From assembly GCA_937951685.1 (NCBI GenBank), contig CALFBG010000057.1, positions 1 through 58,353 of the forward strand: a stretch of DNA of 58,353 nucleotides, read 5' to 3'. Source of the stretch: an uncultured Saprospiraceae bacterium. GTDB lineage: Bacteria; Bacteroidota; Bacteroidia; Chitinophagales; Saprospiraceae. This document shows positions 35,201 through 43,933 of this stretch, in pieces; the first letter of the stretch is position 1; every line of letters begins with the position of its first letter. A program made the translations under genes and the position numbers. The notes beneath the pieces were generated by a model. The model did no database searches. It was not told the DNA's origin and saw only the letters and a list, made by a program, of their open reading frames with translations.

Positions 35201-35773
35201 TGCTTCGAGGTAAGCCTTGATGAGTTCCTCTTCCTTTCGTACGACTCTCATTCCTCGACCACCACCACCGGCGGCGGCTTTCACCATGATCGGAAAGCCG
35301 ATGCGTTTTGCTTCTGTGAGTGCAATTTCTTCGGTGGTTAAAGATGCTTTACTATCTTCAATTAGAGGAACGTTTACGGCACGGGCAATCACCTTTGCGG
35401 CTACTTTATCTCCTAGACGTTCCATGACTTCTGGCTCTGGGCCAATGAATACAATTCCTGCTTCTCGACATTTTTTGGCAAAATCGACGTTCTCAGACAA
35501 AAAGCCATATCCCGGGTGAATCGCATCAACTTGGTGCTGTTGGGCAACCTTTACGATTTGATCAATATTGAGGTAAGGTTTGAGTGGCTCATCGTCGGCA
35601 CCAATTTGATACGCTTCGTCGGCTTTATAACGATGAAGGGAATAGCGATCTTCGTAAGTATAAACGGCTACGGTTCTAATTTTTAACTCAGAGGCCGCGC
35701 GCAAAATTCTGATGGCAATTTCGCCGCGATTCGCTACGAGTACTTTTTGGAACCGTTGATGTTTTTCGGTCAT
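32300..35773 (-). CDS. pyc: Pyruvate carboxylase
   Basis: Biotin- and ATP-dependent carboxylation of pyruvate to oxaloacetate (anaplerosis), cytoplasmic tetramer. All domains lie in one 1157-residue chain. Biotin carboxylase occupies about 1-460 (VLVANRGEIAIRILRA; ATP-grasp loop AAAGGGGRGMR; VEFLVD and EVNPRIQVEHTITEE). The carboxyltransferase spans about 545-820 (YTDTTFRDAHQSLLATRVRS; IHLHTHDTSS). The PYC_OADA segment follows (about 845-1040). The C-terminal biotinyl domain carries EAMKMES with the biotinylated Lys1116. Its length and order match the single-chain form found in many Bacteroidota. It is monocistronic and convergent with the giant gene. Confidence 0.97.
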   Translation of the reverse strand: MTEKHQRFQKVLVANRGEIAIRILRAASELKIRTVAVYTYEDRYSLHRYKADEAYQIGADDEPLKPYLNIDQIVKVAQQHQVDAIHPGYGFLSENVDFAKKCREAGIVFIGPEPEVMERLGDKVAAKVIARAVNVPLIEDSKASLTTEEIALTEAKRIGFPIMVKAAAGGGGRGMRVVRKEEELIKAYLEAKGEAKTAFGDDTIFLEKYIENPKHIEVQIIGDSYGNIVHLFERDCSVQRRFQKVVEIAPSINLKQSTKDKLYQYALSITKYVGYSNAGTVEFLVDSDEQIYFIEVNPRIQVEHTITEEITGVDIVRTQLLIAMGYALSHSTIMLAEQDKIKTNGFAIQCRLTTEDPANNFKPDYGKLIAYRSAGGFGIRLDAGSAYAGSVISPFFDSMLVKVTASGRTLKGAAQRLQRALSEFRIRGVKTNIGFLQNLLQDETFQQGAATVKFIDNNPDLLISPRYQDRGTKMLRYLANVIVNGNSDVKLVDPSKKFNLPVVPNFDLALPYPKGTKDLLQEIGRDNFVQWLREEKSIQYTDTTFRDAHQSLLATRVRSKDMLRVAESFAKNHAKDIFSMEVWGGATFDVALRFLKECPWKRLELLRKSIPNILLQMLLRGSNAVGYTAYPDNLIEKFIEQAAEKGIDIFRIFDSLNWIEGMKTSIRTVRERTNALAEACLCYTGDITDPSRSKFDLKYYVELAKQLEGEGAHIICIKDMAGLLKPYAAELLVGSLKNAVKVPIHLHTHDTSSIQSASYLKAIEAGVDVVDVALSSMSGLTSQPNFNSIVAMMEGHERQNKVNLPSLNQYSNYWETVRTYYYPFETELKAGTAEVYAHEIPGGQYSNLRPQARGLGLEDKFETIKKNYRTVNDILGDIVKVTPSSKVVGDMAMFMTSNNLTKEDIFTKGDQLAFPDSMKALMRGDLGQISGGFPTAFQQMVLKGEAAYTNKPNAHLKPIDFDVELKAFQEKFGPYVHSLDFLSYKLYPKVFTDFQAHYETYGAVRNIPTPAFFYGLKPNEEILIEIDSGKRILVRFLNKSEANEKGMRTVLFQLNGQTRSIEVKDNTLTSSIKVQQKVSKATDIGAPLQGSLSKILVKEGEEIKRNAPLFIIEAMKMESTITAPTAGVVKKIHLTEKTMVEQDDLIIELEPISALTK

Positions 35774-36117
35774 GGATGTAATTATTTTATAATTTGTGTA
35801 TTGAAGTTGTTTAAAGTTACCGCTACAATTTTGATTCCAGTATGCTGTAAAGAAGCCATTAATCGTTGAACGGTTTTAAGTATATCGGTGCTAGTACGAA
35901 TTGATCGCACTAGAAGAAAACACCGTATTCGGTTATATTTGTCCGTTAATATTTACTACGAGAAGAAACATAATTAGGGACGATCATAAAATATCAAGAG
36001 GCGTCGCAAGTGGTTTTAAGTAGCAAGGCGGTTAGAACTCTAAAGATAAAAAAAATAAACTGGATGGATATAATTTTAAACAGCATCCCAAAAAAAAATG
36101 TAAGTTTGGGTAAAAAA
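35774..36117. other. Divergent promoter region between pyc and the oxidoreductase gene
   Basis: A 344-base gap. On the plus strand, TATATTTG (35934-35941) fits the TAnnTTTG -7 box and lies 176 bases before the ATG at 36118. No matching minus-strand box for pyc is evident. Confidence 0.4.
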
Positions 36118-37086
36118 ATGAACGCACTAGTTTTACAGGAAAAAGGCAAAGCGCTCGACTATAAGAAAGTGGATACTCCCGTAGCAACGGAATCGGAGGG
36201 AATTGTAGCGGTAAAAGCGGCAGCTTTAAATCATCGAGATGTTTGGATAACGAAAGGGTTGTATCCGGGAATTGCTTACCCGATCATTTTAGGTTCTGAT
36301 GGTTGTGGTATTTACGAAGGACAAGAAGTTATCCTTAATCCTAATATTAACTGGGGAGAAACGGAAGCTTATCAGAGTGCTCAATATCATATTTTGGGAC
36401 TGCCGACGAATGGTACTTTTGCGGAGTATGTTAAGGTAGGGAAAGACAAAATTCATCCGAAACCTGCACATTTAACGATGGAAGAAGCGGCTGCGTTACC
36501 TTTGTCAGGATTGACTGCTTATCGAGCGTTGTTCACAAAATGTCAATTAAAAGTAGGAGAAAAAGTACTAATTTCTGGAGTAGGAGGGGGAGTCGCCTTA
36601 TTTGCTTGTCAATTTGCGATAGCGGCGGGCGCAGAAGTGTACGTTAGTTCTAGTGATAATGATAAAATTGCGAAAGCGGTGTCAATGGGTGCCGTAGCGG
36701 GTGGAAATTATCGAATGGCAGATTGGACGAAAGCACTGGTGGCAAAAGCGGGTGGTTTTGATGTAGTGATTGATAGTGCTGGTGGCGATGGATTTAAAGA
36801 TTTGGTGAAGATGTGTAATCCAGGTGGTAGGATTGCTTTTTACGGTGGAACGAGAGGAAAAATTACGGACTTGAATCCACAAATTATTTTCTGGAAGCAA
36901 CTTTCTTTATATGGAACGACAATGGGATCGGATCACGAATTTTCAGAAATGTTGGCTTTCGTTGAGCAGCATAAGATTGTTCCGGTAGTGGATACGGTTT
37001 ATAAATTATCCGAAGGAAATGCTGCTTTCGAAAAAATGGATCGAGGCTTACAGTTTGGAAAGTTAGTATTATCCATTGGCGACTGA
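36118..37086 (+). CDS. Zinc-type/quinone oxidoreductase (medium-chain dehydrogenase/reductase superfamily)
   Basis: From the ATG at 36118 the product is 322 residues (MNALVLQEKGKALDYKKV), the usual MDR start. The in-frame ATG at 36010 would add 36 Lys/Ile-rich residues unlike the family. The N-terminal catalytic domain has ALNHRDVWITKGLYPG and LGSDGCGIYEGQEV. The NAD(P)-binding Rossmann domain has VLISGVGGGVALFACQFA (about 146-163) and VDSAGGDGF. The catalytic/structural zinc Cys cluster is missing, which favours the quinone-oxidoreductase-like branch. It reduces a carbonyl or quinone with NAD(P)H, but the substrate is unknown. It is a single gene with a convergent T9SS protein downstream. 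Confidence 0.88.
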   Translation: MNALVLQEKGKALDYKKVDTPVATESEGIVAVKAAALNHRDVWITKGLYPGIAYPIILGSDGCGIYEGQEVILNPNINWGETEAYQSAQYHILGLPTNGTFAEYVKVGKDKIHPKPAHLTMEEAAALPLSGLTAYRALFTKCQLKVGEKVLISGVGGGVALFACQFAIAAGAEVYVSSSDNDKIAKAVSMGAVAGGNYRMADWTKALVAKAGGFDVVIDSAGGDGFKDLVKMCNPGGRIAFYGGTRGKITDLNPQIIFWKQLSLYGTTMGSDHEFSEMLAFVEQHKIVPVVDTVYKLSEGNAAFEKMDRGLQFGKLVLSIGD

Positions 37087-37111
37087 GAAATGATTTTTAA
37101 AAATAACTTCT

Positions 37112-37148
37112 AAAAAAAAGCCTCCTGCTAGTAAAAACTGCAGGAGGC
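37112..37148 (-). terminator. Terminator of the four-module T9SS protein gene
   Basis: On the minus strand, a GC-rich perfect 9-bp stem (arms 37120-37128 and 37140-37148, GCCTCCTGC / GCAGGAGGC) is followed by eight T (37119-37112), about 108 bases after the stop codon at 37256. The A-run on the plus side makes it directional. Confidence 0.88.
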
Positions 37149-37255
37149 GAAATTGAAGTACATCTTACTCTAAGTTTGTTAAATTTTGGGTCGTAGTTTT
37201 ACCTTTAGTTTTATAAAAGTGTCATCTACGACGGCGCATCCGCCATGGTTTGTGT

Positions 37256-39631
37256 TTATTTGACGATGATTACTTTTTGGTAGTAACTCGCTTCACGATC
37301 ATTAATTTGCAAGAAATAAGTCCCATTATTTAAATCAGCTGTGTTCAACTGAAAGGAAATTGCTTGCGTCGTGGCTTGCTTTAGTAATCTTCCATTGGTA
37401 TCGTAAAGTAAAATTTGTACTGCTTCATTTAATGTCTCTGGAAATTGTAGGTTAAGCTCTGTACTAGCAGGATTTGGAAATACCTTGATATTATTATCGG
37501 CGGCATTCAAATTAGAAAGACCGACCACTAAAGGACCAAAGTAAACATCATCCCAGTAGTATGTCTTTTCTCCTGCCGTAGCACCATCTGTACCAAAGTT
37601 GAAGAAAATAGAAACTTTCTGGTAGTTATTAGCAAGGTCAAGTGCTGGTGTGCCCACTTCTTCTTGCGTAAAGTCAAACTCTAAGGTCTCCCAAGTCATT
37701 GCTGCGGTTGTAGTAGCGATTGTTTCTACACTAATGGCAGGATTGGCAGGATCTTCCACTTTTAATAAGATCGGTGTACCTGCATCTGGAGACCATACTC
37801 GTACGGTCATTTTTGTCTCTGTTGCGGTAAAAGGAAGTGAGGATGCCATTCCATTATTGCCCATCGTGGTTCCTGCCCACACTTCAGCAACGTTCGTTTT
37901 AATTGCTTTTCCTACTACGTTGGCTGGATCTGTAGGATCTGTTTCAATCGAAGAAATATTCCCACCAAAGTCTGTTAAGTTGTAATCTACGTTAGTATCT
38001 TCAAAAGTAACGGGCATATCTATCTGATCGGCACCGCCGCCGCCGCCGCCAATCACGAACTCTACGTCGTCCCAGTAGTAAGTTTTTTCTCCTGCGGTAG
38101 GACCATCCGTACCAAAGTTGAAGAAGATCGAAATTTTATCGTAAGTATTCGCAAGGTTAAGTGGTGCGGTACCTGTCGCTTGCATGCTAAAGTTAACTTC
38201 TATCGTTTCCCATGCCATTGCTACGGTAGTCATTGCTTCCGCTTCTACGGAAATGATAGGGTCAGTTTTGTCTTCTACTTTGATTCGAATTGGAATTCCT
38301 GCATCTGGCGACCAAACGCGCACTTTGATTTTCGTATTTTCCGTTGTAAAAGGAATAGCGTTTGCTAAGCCACCATCGCCCATTGAAGTCCCTGCCCATA
38401 ATTCAGCAGTGGCAGATTTGATTGCTTTACCAACCATATTGTTAGGGTCTGTAGGGTCTACTTCAATCGAAGAAACATTCCCCCCGAAGTCGGTTAAGTC
38501 GTAATTTACGTTAGTATCTTCGAAGGTAATGGGTAAGTCTATTTGGTCGAGACCACCACCACCGCCGGTTACGAATTCCACGTCATCCCAGTAGTAAGTT
38601 TTTTCCCCTGCGGTCGGACCGTCGGTACCAAAGTTGAAGAAGATTGAAATTTTATCATAAGTATTCGCGAGGTTCAATGCTGCGGTACCCGTTGCTTCCA
38701 TACTGAAGTCAATTTCTAAAGTTTCCCAAGCCATCGCCATGGTCGTCATTGCTTCTGCTTCTACGGAAATGGTAGGATTGGTTTTATCCTCCACTTTGAT
38801 TCGAATAGGGATTCCTGCGTCTGGTGACCACACGCGTACTTTAATTTTGGTATCAGCGGCCGTAAAAGGAATAGCATTTGCTAAACCACTATCGCCCATT
38901 GTCGTCCCTGCCCATAATTCAGCGGTGGCAGATTTAGTTGCTTTACCAACCATATTGCTAGGATCAGTAGGATCTACTTCAATGGAAGAAGCATTACCCC
39001 CGAAGTCAGTCAAGTCATAATCAACGTTAGCATCTTCAAAAGTGACTGGTAAATCTACCATAGCTGGACCGCCACCACCACCGGTTACGAATTCTACGTC
39101 ATCCCAGTAGTAAGTTTTTTCTCCTGCGGTCGGACCGTCGGTACCAAAGTTGAAGAAGATCGAAATTTTATCATAAGTATTCGCGAGGTTCAATGCTGCG
39201 GTACCCGTTGCTTCCATACTGAAGTCAATTTCTAAAGTTTCCCAAGCCATTGCCATAGTCGTCATTGCTTCTGCTTCTACGGAAATGGTAGGATCGGTTT
39301 TATCCTCTACTTTGATTCGAATAGGGATTCCTGCGTCTGGTGACCACACGCGCACTTTAATTTTCGTATTTGCTGCAGTAAAAGGAATTGCCGCGGCTAA
39401 ACCACCATCATTCATGGTTGTCCCTGCCCATAATTCAGCAGTTGCCGATTTGATGGCTTTGCCTACAGTGTTCGTCGGATCGGTAGGATCTACTTCAATG
39501 GAAGAAGCATTTCCACCAAAGTCGGTAAGATCGTAATCTAGAGTTGTCGATTCAAAATCGATGGGAAAGTTTAACTGCGCATATCCCGTAAGGCTAACGG
39601 CTAGGAATAATAGCGTGGTAAACAACTTCAT
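37256..39631 (-). CDS. Secreted four-module beta-sandwich repeat protein with T9SS sorting domain
   Basis: A 791-residue protein: signal peptide MKLFTTLLFLAVSLTGYAQ, then four consecutive modules of about 172 residues. Each runs from FE(S/D)xxxxYDLTDFGGN through KVRVWSPDAGIPIRIKVED to YYWDDVEF and is joined to the next by Gly-rich linkers (GGGGG). A type A T9SS C-terminal domain (about 715-791, VFPNPASTELNLQFPET and ATTQAISFQL) ends the protein. The same module type accompanies some laminarinase-like and other glycoside hydrolases of marine Bacteroidota, so carbohydrate binding is my best guess, but there is no catalytic domain here. Modules 1 and 2 are almost identical in DNA sequence. It is probably exported to the surface or matrix. 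Confidence 0.85.
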   Translation of the reverse strand: MKLFTTLLFLAVSLTGYAQLNFPIDFESTTLDYDLTDFGGNASSIEVDPTDPTNTVGKAIKSATAELWAGTTMNDGGLAAAIPFTAANTKIKVRVWSPDAGIPIRIKVEDKTDPTISVEAEAMTTMAMAWETLEIDFSMEATGTAALNLANTYDKISIFFNFGTDGPTAGEKTYYWDDVEFVTGGGGGPAMVDLPVTFEDANVDYDLTDFGGNASSIEVDPTDPSNMVGKATKSATAELWAGTTMGDSGLANAIPFTAADTKIKVRVWSPDAGIPIRIKVEDKTNPTISVEAEAMTTMAMAWETLEIDFSMEATGTAALNLANTYDKISIFFNFGTDGPTAGEKTYYWDDVEFVTGGGGGLDQIDLPITFEDTNVNYDLTDFGGNVSSIEVDPTDPNNMVGKAIKSATAELWAGTSMGDGGLANAIPFTTENTKIKVRVWSPDAGIPIRIKVEDKTDPIISVEAEAMTTVAMAWETIEVNFSMQATGTAPLNLANTYDKISIFFNFGTDGPTAGEKTYYWDDVEFVIGGGGGGADQIDMPVTFEDTNVDYNLTDFGGNISSIETDPTDPANVVGKAIKTNVAEVWAGTTMGNNGMASSLPFTATETKMTVRVWSPDAGTPILLKVEDPANPAISVETIATTTAAMTWETLEFDFTQEEVGTPALDLANNYQKVSIFFNFGTDGATAGEKTYYWDDVYFGPLVVGLSNLNAADNNIKVFPNPASTELNLQFPETLNEAVQILLYDTNGRLLKQATTQAISFQLNTADLNNGTYFLQINDREASYYQKVIIVK
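37499..39566 (-). repeat. Four tandem modules of about 516 bp inside the T9SS protein gene
   Basis: Period 516 bases (172 residues). The stretch from 38581 recurs from 39097 with only scattered substitutions over about 150 bases or more. The first two modules (highest coordinates) are the most similar pair and the last module is the most diverged. Confidence 0.9.
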
Positions 39632-40732
39632 ATTTTAAAATTTTTATAAGGTTAGGAATTAAGTCAAACGAAAAATTTACGTTTTGTCATTTGACCTGTG
39701 TTAATGTGTATTTTAGCGGTATTTTATTTGTCGTGTTACTATTAATTTGATCTAATGAGGTATTTTTATTAAAAATGCTTAAACCTGTCCATTCGCAGCT
39801 GAAAAGCAGTTATTGTCAGTTCAATAAGGCTTTAGGAAGACTAACTGCTACTGTAAGGTTGAGAATAAAATGAAACTCCTAATTGAGTGGAAAGTGAGAA
39901 AAAGTATCGTACCTCAATAGTTAGAGCTTTTGCAGCTTTAAACTTGTCGCTCTGGATCAAACTATCAATGGCAAAACGACTCGAAAGTTGAGATACAGTA
40001 ACTTTTATTATGGCTCTACAAGCAGTTAATATTGTTACGAGTACAAAAAGAAGGAAAACGGATTGCTGATTTTTAAACATGATTAACTGAGGTTAAGATG
40101 AGTAAAATGGATTATCTTGATTGCTTACTAGGGTCAAAATAATACTTTAGACAGTACATGGTATTCCGTTGGGTTTAGATGAAAAAGCTGATATCTGCAA
40201 ATTCCATTTCTAATAAGTCTTGCGTCACCATCGAGTAAAAGATGCATTTGGGCATAATCATTAAGAGATTTTATGAAATGAATAGATCTTAAGTGAGCAC
40301 GCTGACAAATATAACCAAGAAGAGTAGCTTTGGTTTAATTTGCGCCTACATCTTACGTACATCGCTATTATTTATAAATACATCAACACTACATCATGTG
40401 TTTTTTGATAAAAAGCATTAAGTTTGTAATTATTTTATAACCAAGGGTTTATAAATAATGTTTTCGTAAAAAAAACTACTTCAAGTCTTGGGGAGTAAGA
40501 TTTATGATTAAAGTTGTTTTAAAATAAACCTTAACCCCTTCGGGAAAAATGTTGAAAGGTGGTACTACTGCTTTTTTGTCGTCGAAGCTTTGCTACTGAG
40601 GACTTGCAGATGGTAAGTAAAAGCGCTACGTGCTGAATTTTAAGTACTTCCTTTTGCTGGATGGTCAGAGAAAAGTTTAGGGGCTAATGTCATTTTAAAA
40701 TAACATCATTCGTTAAGTGTTATCATATACTT
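39632..40732. other. 1.1-kb sparse region
   Basis: Between the T9SS gene (minus) and the propeller-type regulator (plus). One doubtful small lipoprotein ORF is listed separately (39841-40080). Apart from that I find no gene, tRNA, strong hairpin or clear promoter consensus. An AT-rich upstream half and a more mixed downstream half (40520-40700) suggest decayed sequence. Confidence 0.3.
39841..40080 (-). CDS. Possible small lipoprotein
   Basis: A 79-residue ORF whose N-terminus looks like a real lipoprotein signal: MFKNQQSVFLLFVLVTILTAC, with lipobox LTAC and Cys21. The remainder shows no recognised domain and ends in a Ser/Tyr-rich tail. It lies alone in a 1.1-kb region without other genes. 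It may be a genuine small lipoprotein, the decayed start of a larger gene, or a chance ORF. The signal sequence is the only evidence in its favour. Confidence 0.3.
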   Translation of the reverse strand: MFKNQQSVFLLFVLVTILTACRAIIKVTVSQLSSRFAIDSLIQSDKFKAAKALTIEVRYFFSLSTQLGVSFYSQPYSSS

Positions 40733-43657
40733 ATGCTGAGAAAATTTGTGCTATGCTTATGCTTTTGTTGTTGGAATCTCTCCTTGCTTCAGGGACAATT
40801 CCAAAGAATTGGTTCTCCCTCCATTACTAATTTTACGCGTGCTGATTATCAAGCAGGAACGCAGAATTGGCTGATTCGGCAAGATGAACGAGGAATTGTA
40901 TATTTTGGCAATAATAAAGGATTATTAGAATTTGATGGAACAAACTGGCAGATTGTTACCCTACCCAATCGTACGATCGTCCGATCTTTTGCTTTTGGAG
41001 CCGAAGGAACGATCTATTTGGGGGGACAAAATGAGTTGGGATACCTTAAGGCAGATGATAGTGGGAAGCATCACTATACCTCATTAATTGATTTGATTCC
41101 GGAAGAATTGCGCAGTTTTGAAGATGTCTGGAAAATTTTCATTCAACACCAAAAAGTCTTCTTTTGCTCCGAAAAAGCAATTTTTAGCCTAGAAAATCAA
41201 GAAATAACGGTCTTACAACCCAAAAGTGGAAGATTTGAGAATTTCTTTTCGCTAGATGGAGAAATATACATCCAAGATAAGGCAGAAGGGCTTTTCCTTT
41301 TAAAGGATGATCAACTACAAGTCTTGCAACAGGGCGGAATCTTTACGGAAGATCGCGTGGTCGCTATTTTGCCACATCAAGAAGGACAAGCCTTGCTAGT
41401 AACAGTATCCAAAGGGCTTTTTTTGATGAAAGGTACGACGGTCTCCCCTTGGAAAGTAGAAGCTTCTCCCTTTTTAATTTCCCACCAAGCTTACTGTGCG
41501 ATTAAATTGAAAGATAATCGCTTTGCTATTGGTACTTCTCAAAACGGAGTATTAATTATAGATGAACAAGGTGTGCCAGATTTACACCTCAATGAAACTA
41601 AAGGACTACAAAATAGTACGGTACTTAGTATTTGTCAGGACATTCAAGGTAACCTTTGGCTTGGTTTAGACAACGGTATTGATTATGCGGAGATCAATTC
41701 GCCCTTTTCTACCATCCGCTCGGAAGACGGGGTAGCGGGTACGGGCTACGCGGCGGTTATTCACGAAAATAAGTTATACCTAGGAACGAATCAAGGTTTG
41801 TATTATGCCAACTGGGACAAAGACCATGATCCAACGCAACAAGGGAAGTTTGAGCGAGTAGAAAATACGATTGGGCAAGTGTGGAACATTAACGTAGTGG
41901 CAGCGGAACCCATTATTTGTCAACACAAAGGCGCAGCTTATTTGAAGGATAAAAGAACGGTTCCTTTTTCGAACACTGAAGGGGCTTGGAAATTTATGCG
42001 GCTGGAAGTGAATCCAGATTATGCCATCGAAGGAACTTACACGGGGTTGGTACTCTATAAAAATAGGCAAGCTGACGAAGCCGAACCGCCACAGTGGGAG
42101 CTCGTTCGCAAATTAGACAAATTTACAGAATCCGCGAGGGTTTTTGAAGAAGATGAAGATGGGCATATTTGGGTTTCTCACGCTTATAAAGGGCTTTATA
42201 AAATCGAATTAACAGCGGATTTAGAAACGATCAAAAAAATTAATTTTTATCATTCCAAAAACGGGCTACCAACCAATATCTTTATCAACGTTACGAAGAT
42301 TAGAAAAGAATTAATCTTTACGACGCCCAAAGGGATTTACAAATATGATAAGCAACGAGACTACTTCGTTGTGCATCAAGATTTTCAGGACATTTTTGGT
42401 AAAAATAGAAATGTACACCGACTCTTAGAAGATAAATTTGGAAATGTTTGGTTTTCTATTGACGATGAATTTGGAATGTTGAAAGTACAAGAGAAAGGTG
42501 TTGTTAATAAATTAGAATTAGCGTATTTCAATCAGATTCAACCGGAGTTGGTCGATGGCTTTGAGCACGTGTACGCCTATCAAGGTCACCACTTTCTCAT
42601 TGGTGCAGAAAAAGGCTTTATTCATTACGATGCTTCTCGTAGTCCGACGGGGGAAACTCCTTTTAGGGTTTTGATTCGTAAAGTGACTTCTATTACGGAG
42701 AAAGATTCTACGGTATATTGGGGCAATACCAATTCGGATAAAGAAAGCGAAGCGTTGAATTTTAATTACCGGATGAATGATTTCCGCTTTAGTTTCTCGA
42801 GCCCTTACTACGAAAAAATCAATCATATTCAGTATCGATTTTTGTTAGAAGGATTCGAAGATTCTTGGTCTAATTGGTCGCCGAAAGTTGAGAAAGAATA
42901 TACGAATTTGGCGGCGGGAAATTACACCTTTAAAGTACAAGCACGTAATGCTTATGGCGAAGAAAGTTCGAAAGCAATTTTTAGTTTTCGGATTACTCCA
43001 CCCTGGTATTTGTCGTTGTACGCCAAAGCAGCTTATTTTATTTTGCTCGTTTTGGGATTCCTTAGTTTGGTGAAATTCATTGCTAGAAGAGAAGCTCAAA
43101 AAACGGAAGCTTTTAAATTGGAACAAGTGGAGCGTTTGGCACGGAAAGAGGCAGAATTTAAAAAAGAGGTAAAAAAATCAGAAGGCGAAGTCATTCAACT
43201 GCGCAACGAAAAATTGCACACCGATATCAAATATAAAAATAGTCAACTCGCTTCCGCTACCATGCACTTAGTGCAAAAAAGTGAGATTTTGATGCAAATT
43301 AAAAGCGATTTGAATCAGCTTGAAAAAGATATTCCGCAAGGTTTGAAAAAGAGAATTGAACAGATCTCGAGAACCATCGACGCGGATATTCGCCTTGATA
43401 ATAATTGGAAGCAATTTGAATTTTACTTCGATCAGGTTCACGAAAATTTCTTCAAAAGATTGCGAAAGCAATTCCCCAAGCTTACCCCTAAAGATCAAAA
43501 ATTGTGTGCATATCTACGCATGAATCTAGCAACGAAAGAAATAGCACCACTCTTAAATATCTCTGTGCGGGGCGTAGAAATTAGTCGTTACCGATTGCGT
43601 AAGAAACTAGACCTAGATTCAGACAAAAACCTAGTGGCTTTTATCTTAGAAATATAA
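40733..43657 (+). CDS. Propeller/Y_Y_Y-domain membrane regulator with cytoplasmic LuxR-type HTH
   Basis: A 974-residue one-component sensor: signal sequence (about 1-22, ending LLQGQ), a periplasmic beta-propeller of regulator-propeller repeats (about 25-650; for example GIVYFGNNKGLLEFDGTNWQ and ICQDIQGNLWLGLDNGI), a Y_Y_Y Ig-like domain (about 678-758, YRFLLEGFEDSWSNWS), a single membrane helix (about 764-783), a Lys/Glu-rich coiled coil, and a LuxR-like HTH (about 914-974, LTPKDQKLCAYLRMNLATKE then VRGVEISRYRLRKKL). There is no histidine kinase or receiver domain. It may sense a polymer or peptide outside and control transcription directly. The target is unknown. It is monocistronic. Confidence 0.88.
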   Translation: MLRKFVLCLCFCCWNLSLLQGQFQRIGSPSITNFTRADYQAGTQNWLIRQDERGIVYFGNNKGLLEFDGTNWQIVTLPNRTIVRSFAFGAEGTIYLGGQNELGYLKADDSGKHHYTSLIDLIPEELRSFEDVWKIFIQHQKVFFCSEKAIFSLENQEITVLQPKSGRFENFFSLDGEIYIQDKAEGLFLLKDDQLQVLQQGGIFTEDRVVAILPHQEGQALLVTVSKGLFLMKGTTVSPWKVEASPFLISHQAYCAIKLKDNRFAIGTSQNGVLIIDEQGVPDLHLNETKGLQNSTVLSICQDIQGNLWLGLDNGIDYAEINSPFSTIRSEDGVAGTGYAAVIHENKLYLGTNQGLYYANWDKDHDPTQQGKFERVENTIGQVWNINVVAAEPIICQHKGAAYLKDKRTVPFSNTEGAWKFMRLEVNPDYAIEGTYTGLVLYKNRQADEAEPPQWELVRKLDKFTESARVFEEDEDGHIWVSHAYKGLYKIELTADLETIKKINFYHSKNGLPTNIFINVTKIRKELIFTTPKGIYKYDKQRDYFVVHQDFQDIFGKNRNVHRLLEDKFGNVWFSIDDEFGMLKVQEKGVVNKLELAYFNQIQPELVDGFEHVYAYQGHHFLIGAEKGFIHYDASRSPTGETPFRVLIRKVTSITEKDSTVYWGNTNSDKESEALNFNYRMNDFRFSFSSPYYEKINHIQYRFLLEGFEDSWSNWSPKVEKEYTNLAAGNYTFKVQARNAYGEESSKAIFSFRITPPWYLSLYAKAAYFILLVLGFLSLVKFIARREAQKTEAFKLEQVERLARKEAEFKKEVKKSEGEVIQLRNEKLHTDIKYKNSQLASATMHLVQKSEILMQIKSDLNQLEKDIPQGLKKRIEQISRTIDADIRLDNNWKQFEFYFDQVHENFFKRLRKQFPKLTPKDQKLCAYLRMNLATKEIAPLLNISVRGVEISRYRLRKKLDLDSDKNLVAFILEI

Positions 43658-43784
43658 AGAATGGGATAAAGTCAGCGCATAACGTTACGCAACACAAACA
43701 ACTTACTAGATATTGATACGTCAAAAGGGAAGGTCGGATAATTAGATGCACAAAAGCTTAAAAAAATATGCTATAAAAATGGAA

Positions 43785-43861
43785 TAGACTTTATCCGAAA
43801 GAATACTTAAGAAAATTACTGGAGTGTACTTCTAAGCACTATTGATTTCGGATAAAGTCTA
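43785..43861. repeat. 77-bp element with perfect 16-bp inverted repeats
   Basis: The arms TAGACTTTATCCGAAA (43785-43800) and TTTCGGATAAAGTCTA (43846-43861) are perfect inverse complements around a 45-base centre. The ends are TA, as for mariner/IS630-type insertions. A further GGATAAAGTC occurs at 43664-43673, just after the preceding stop. It sits between two convergent genes, so a large bidirectional terminator is an alternative to a miniature inverted-repeat element. Confidence 0.6.
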
Positions 43862-43933
43862 GTTGGGGAAGTTGCATGGAAAGGACATTAGCATCTATTC
43901 GTAAACAACTTCAGGGTCAAATGAAATGTTAGC

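Noticed and set aside
37650..39536. Plus-strand ORFs of 60-110 codons opposite the four-module protein
   Set aside because: They repeat with the 516-bp module period and are shadows of the minus-strand gene.
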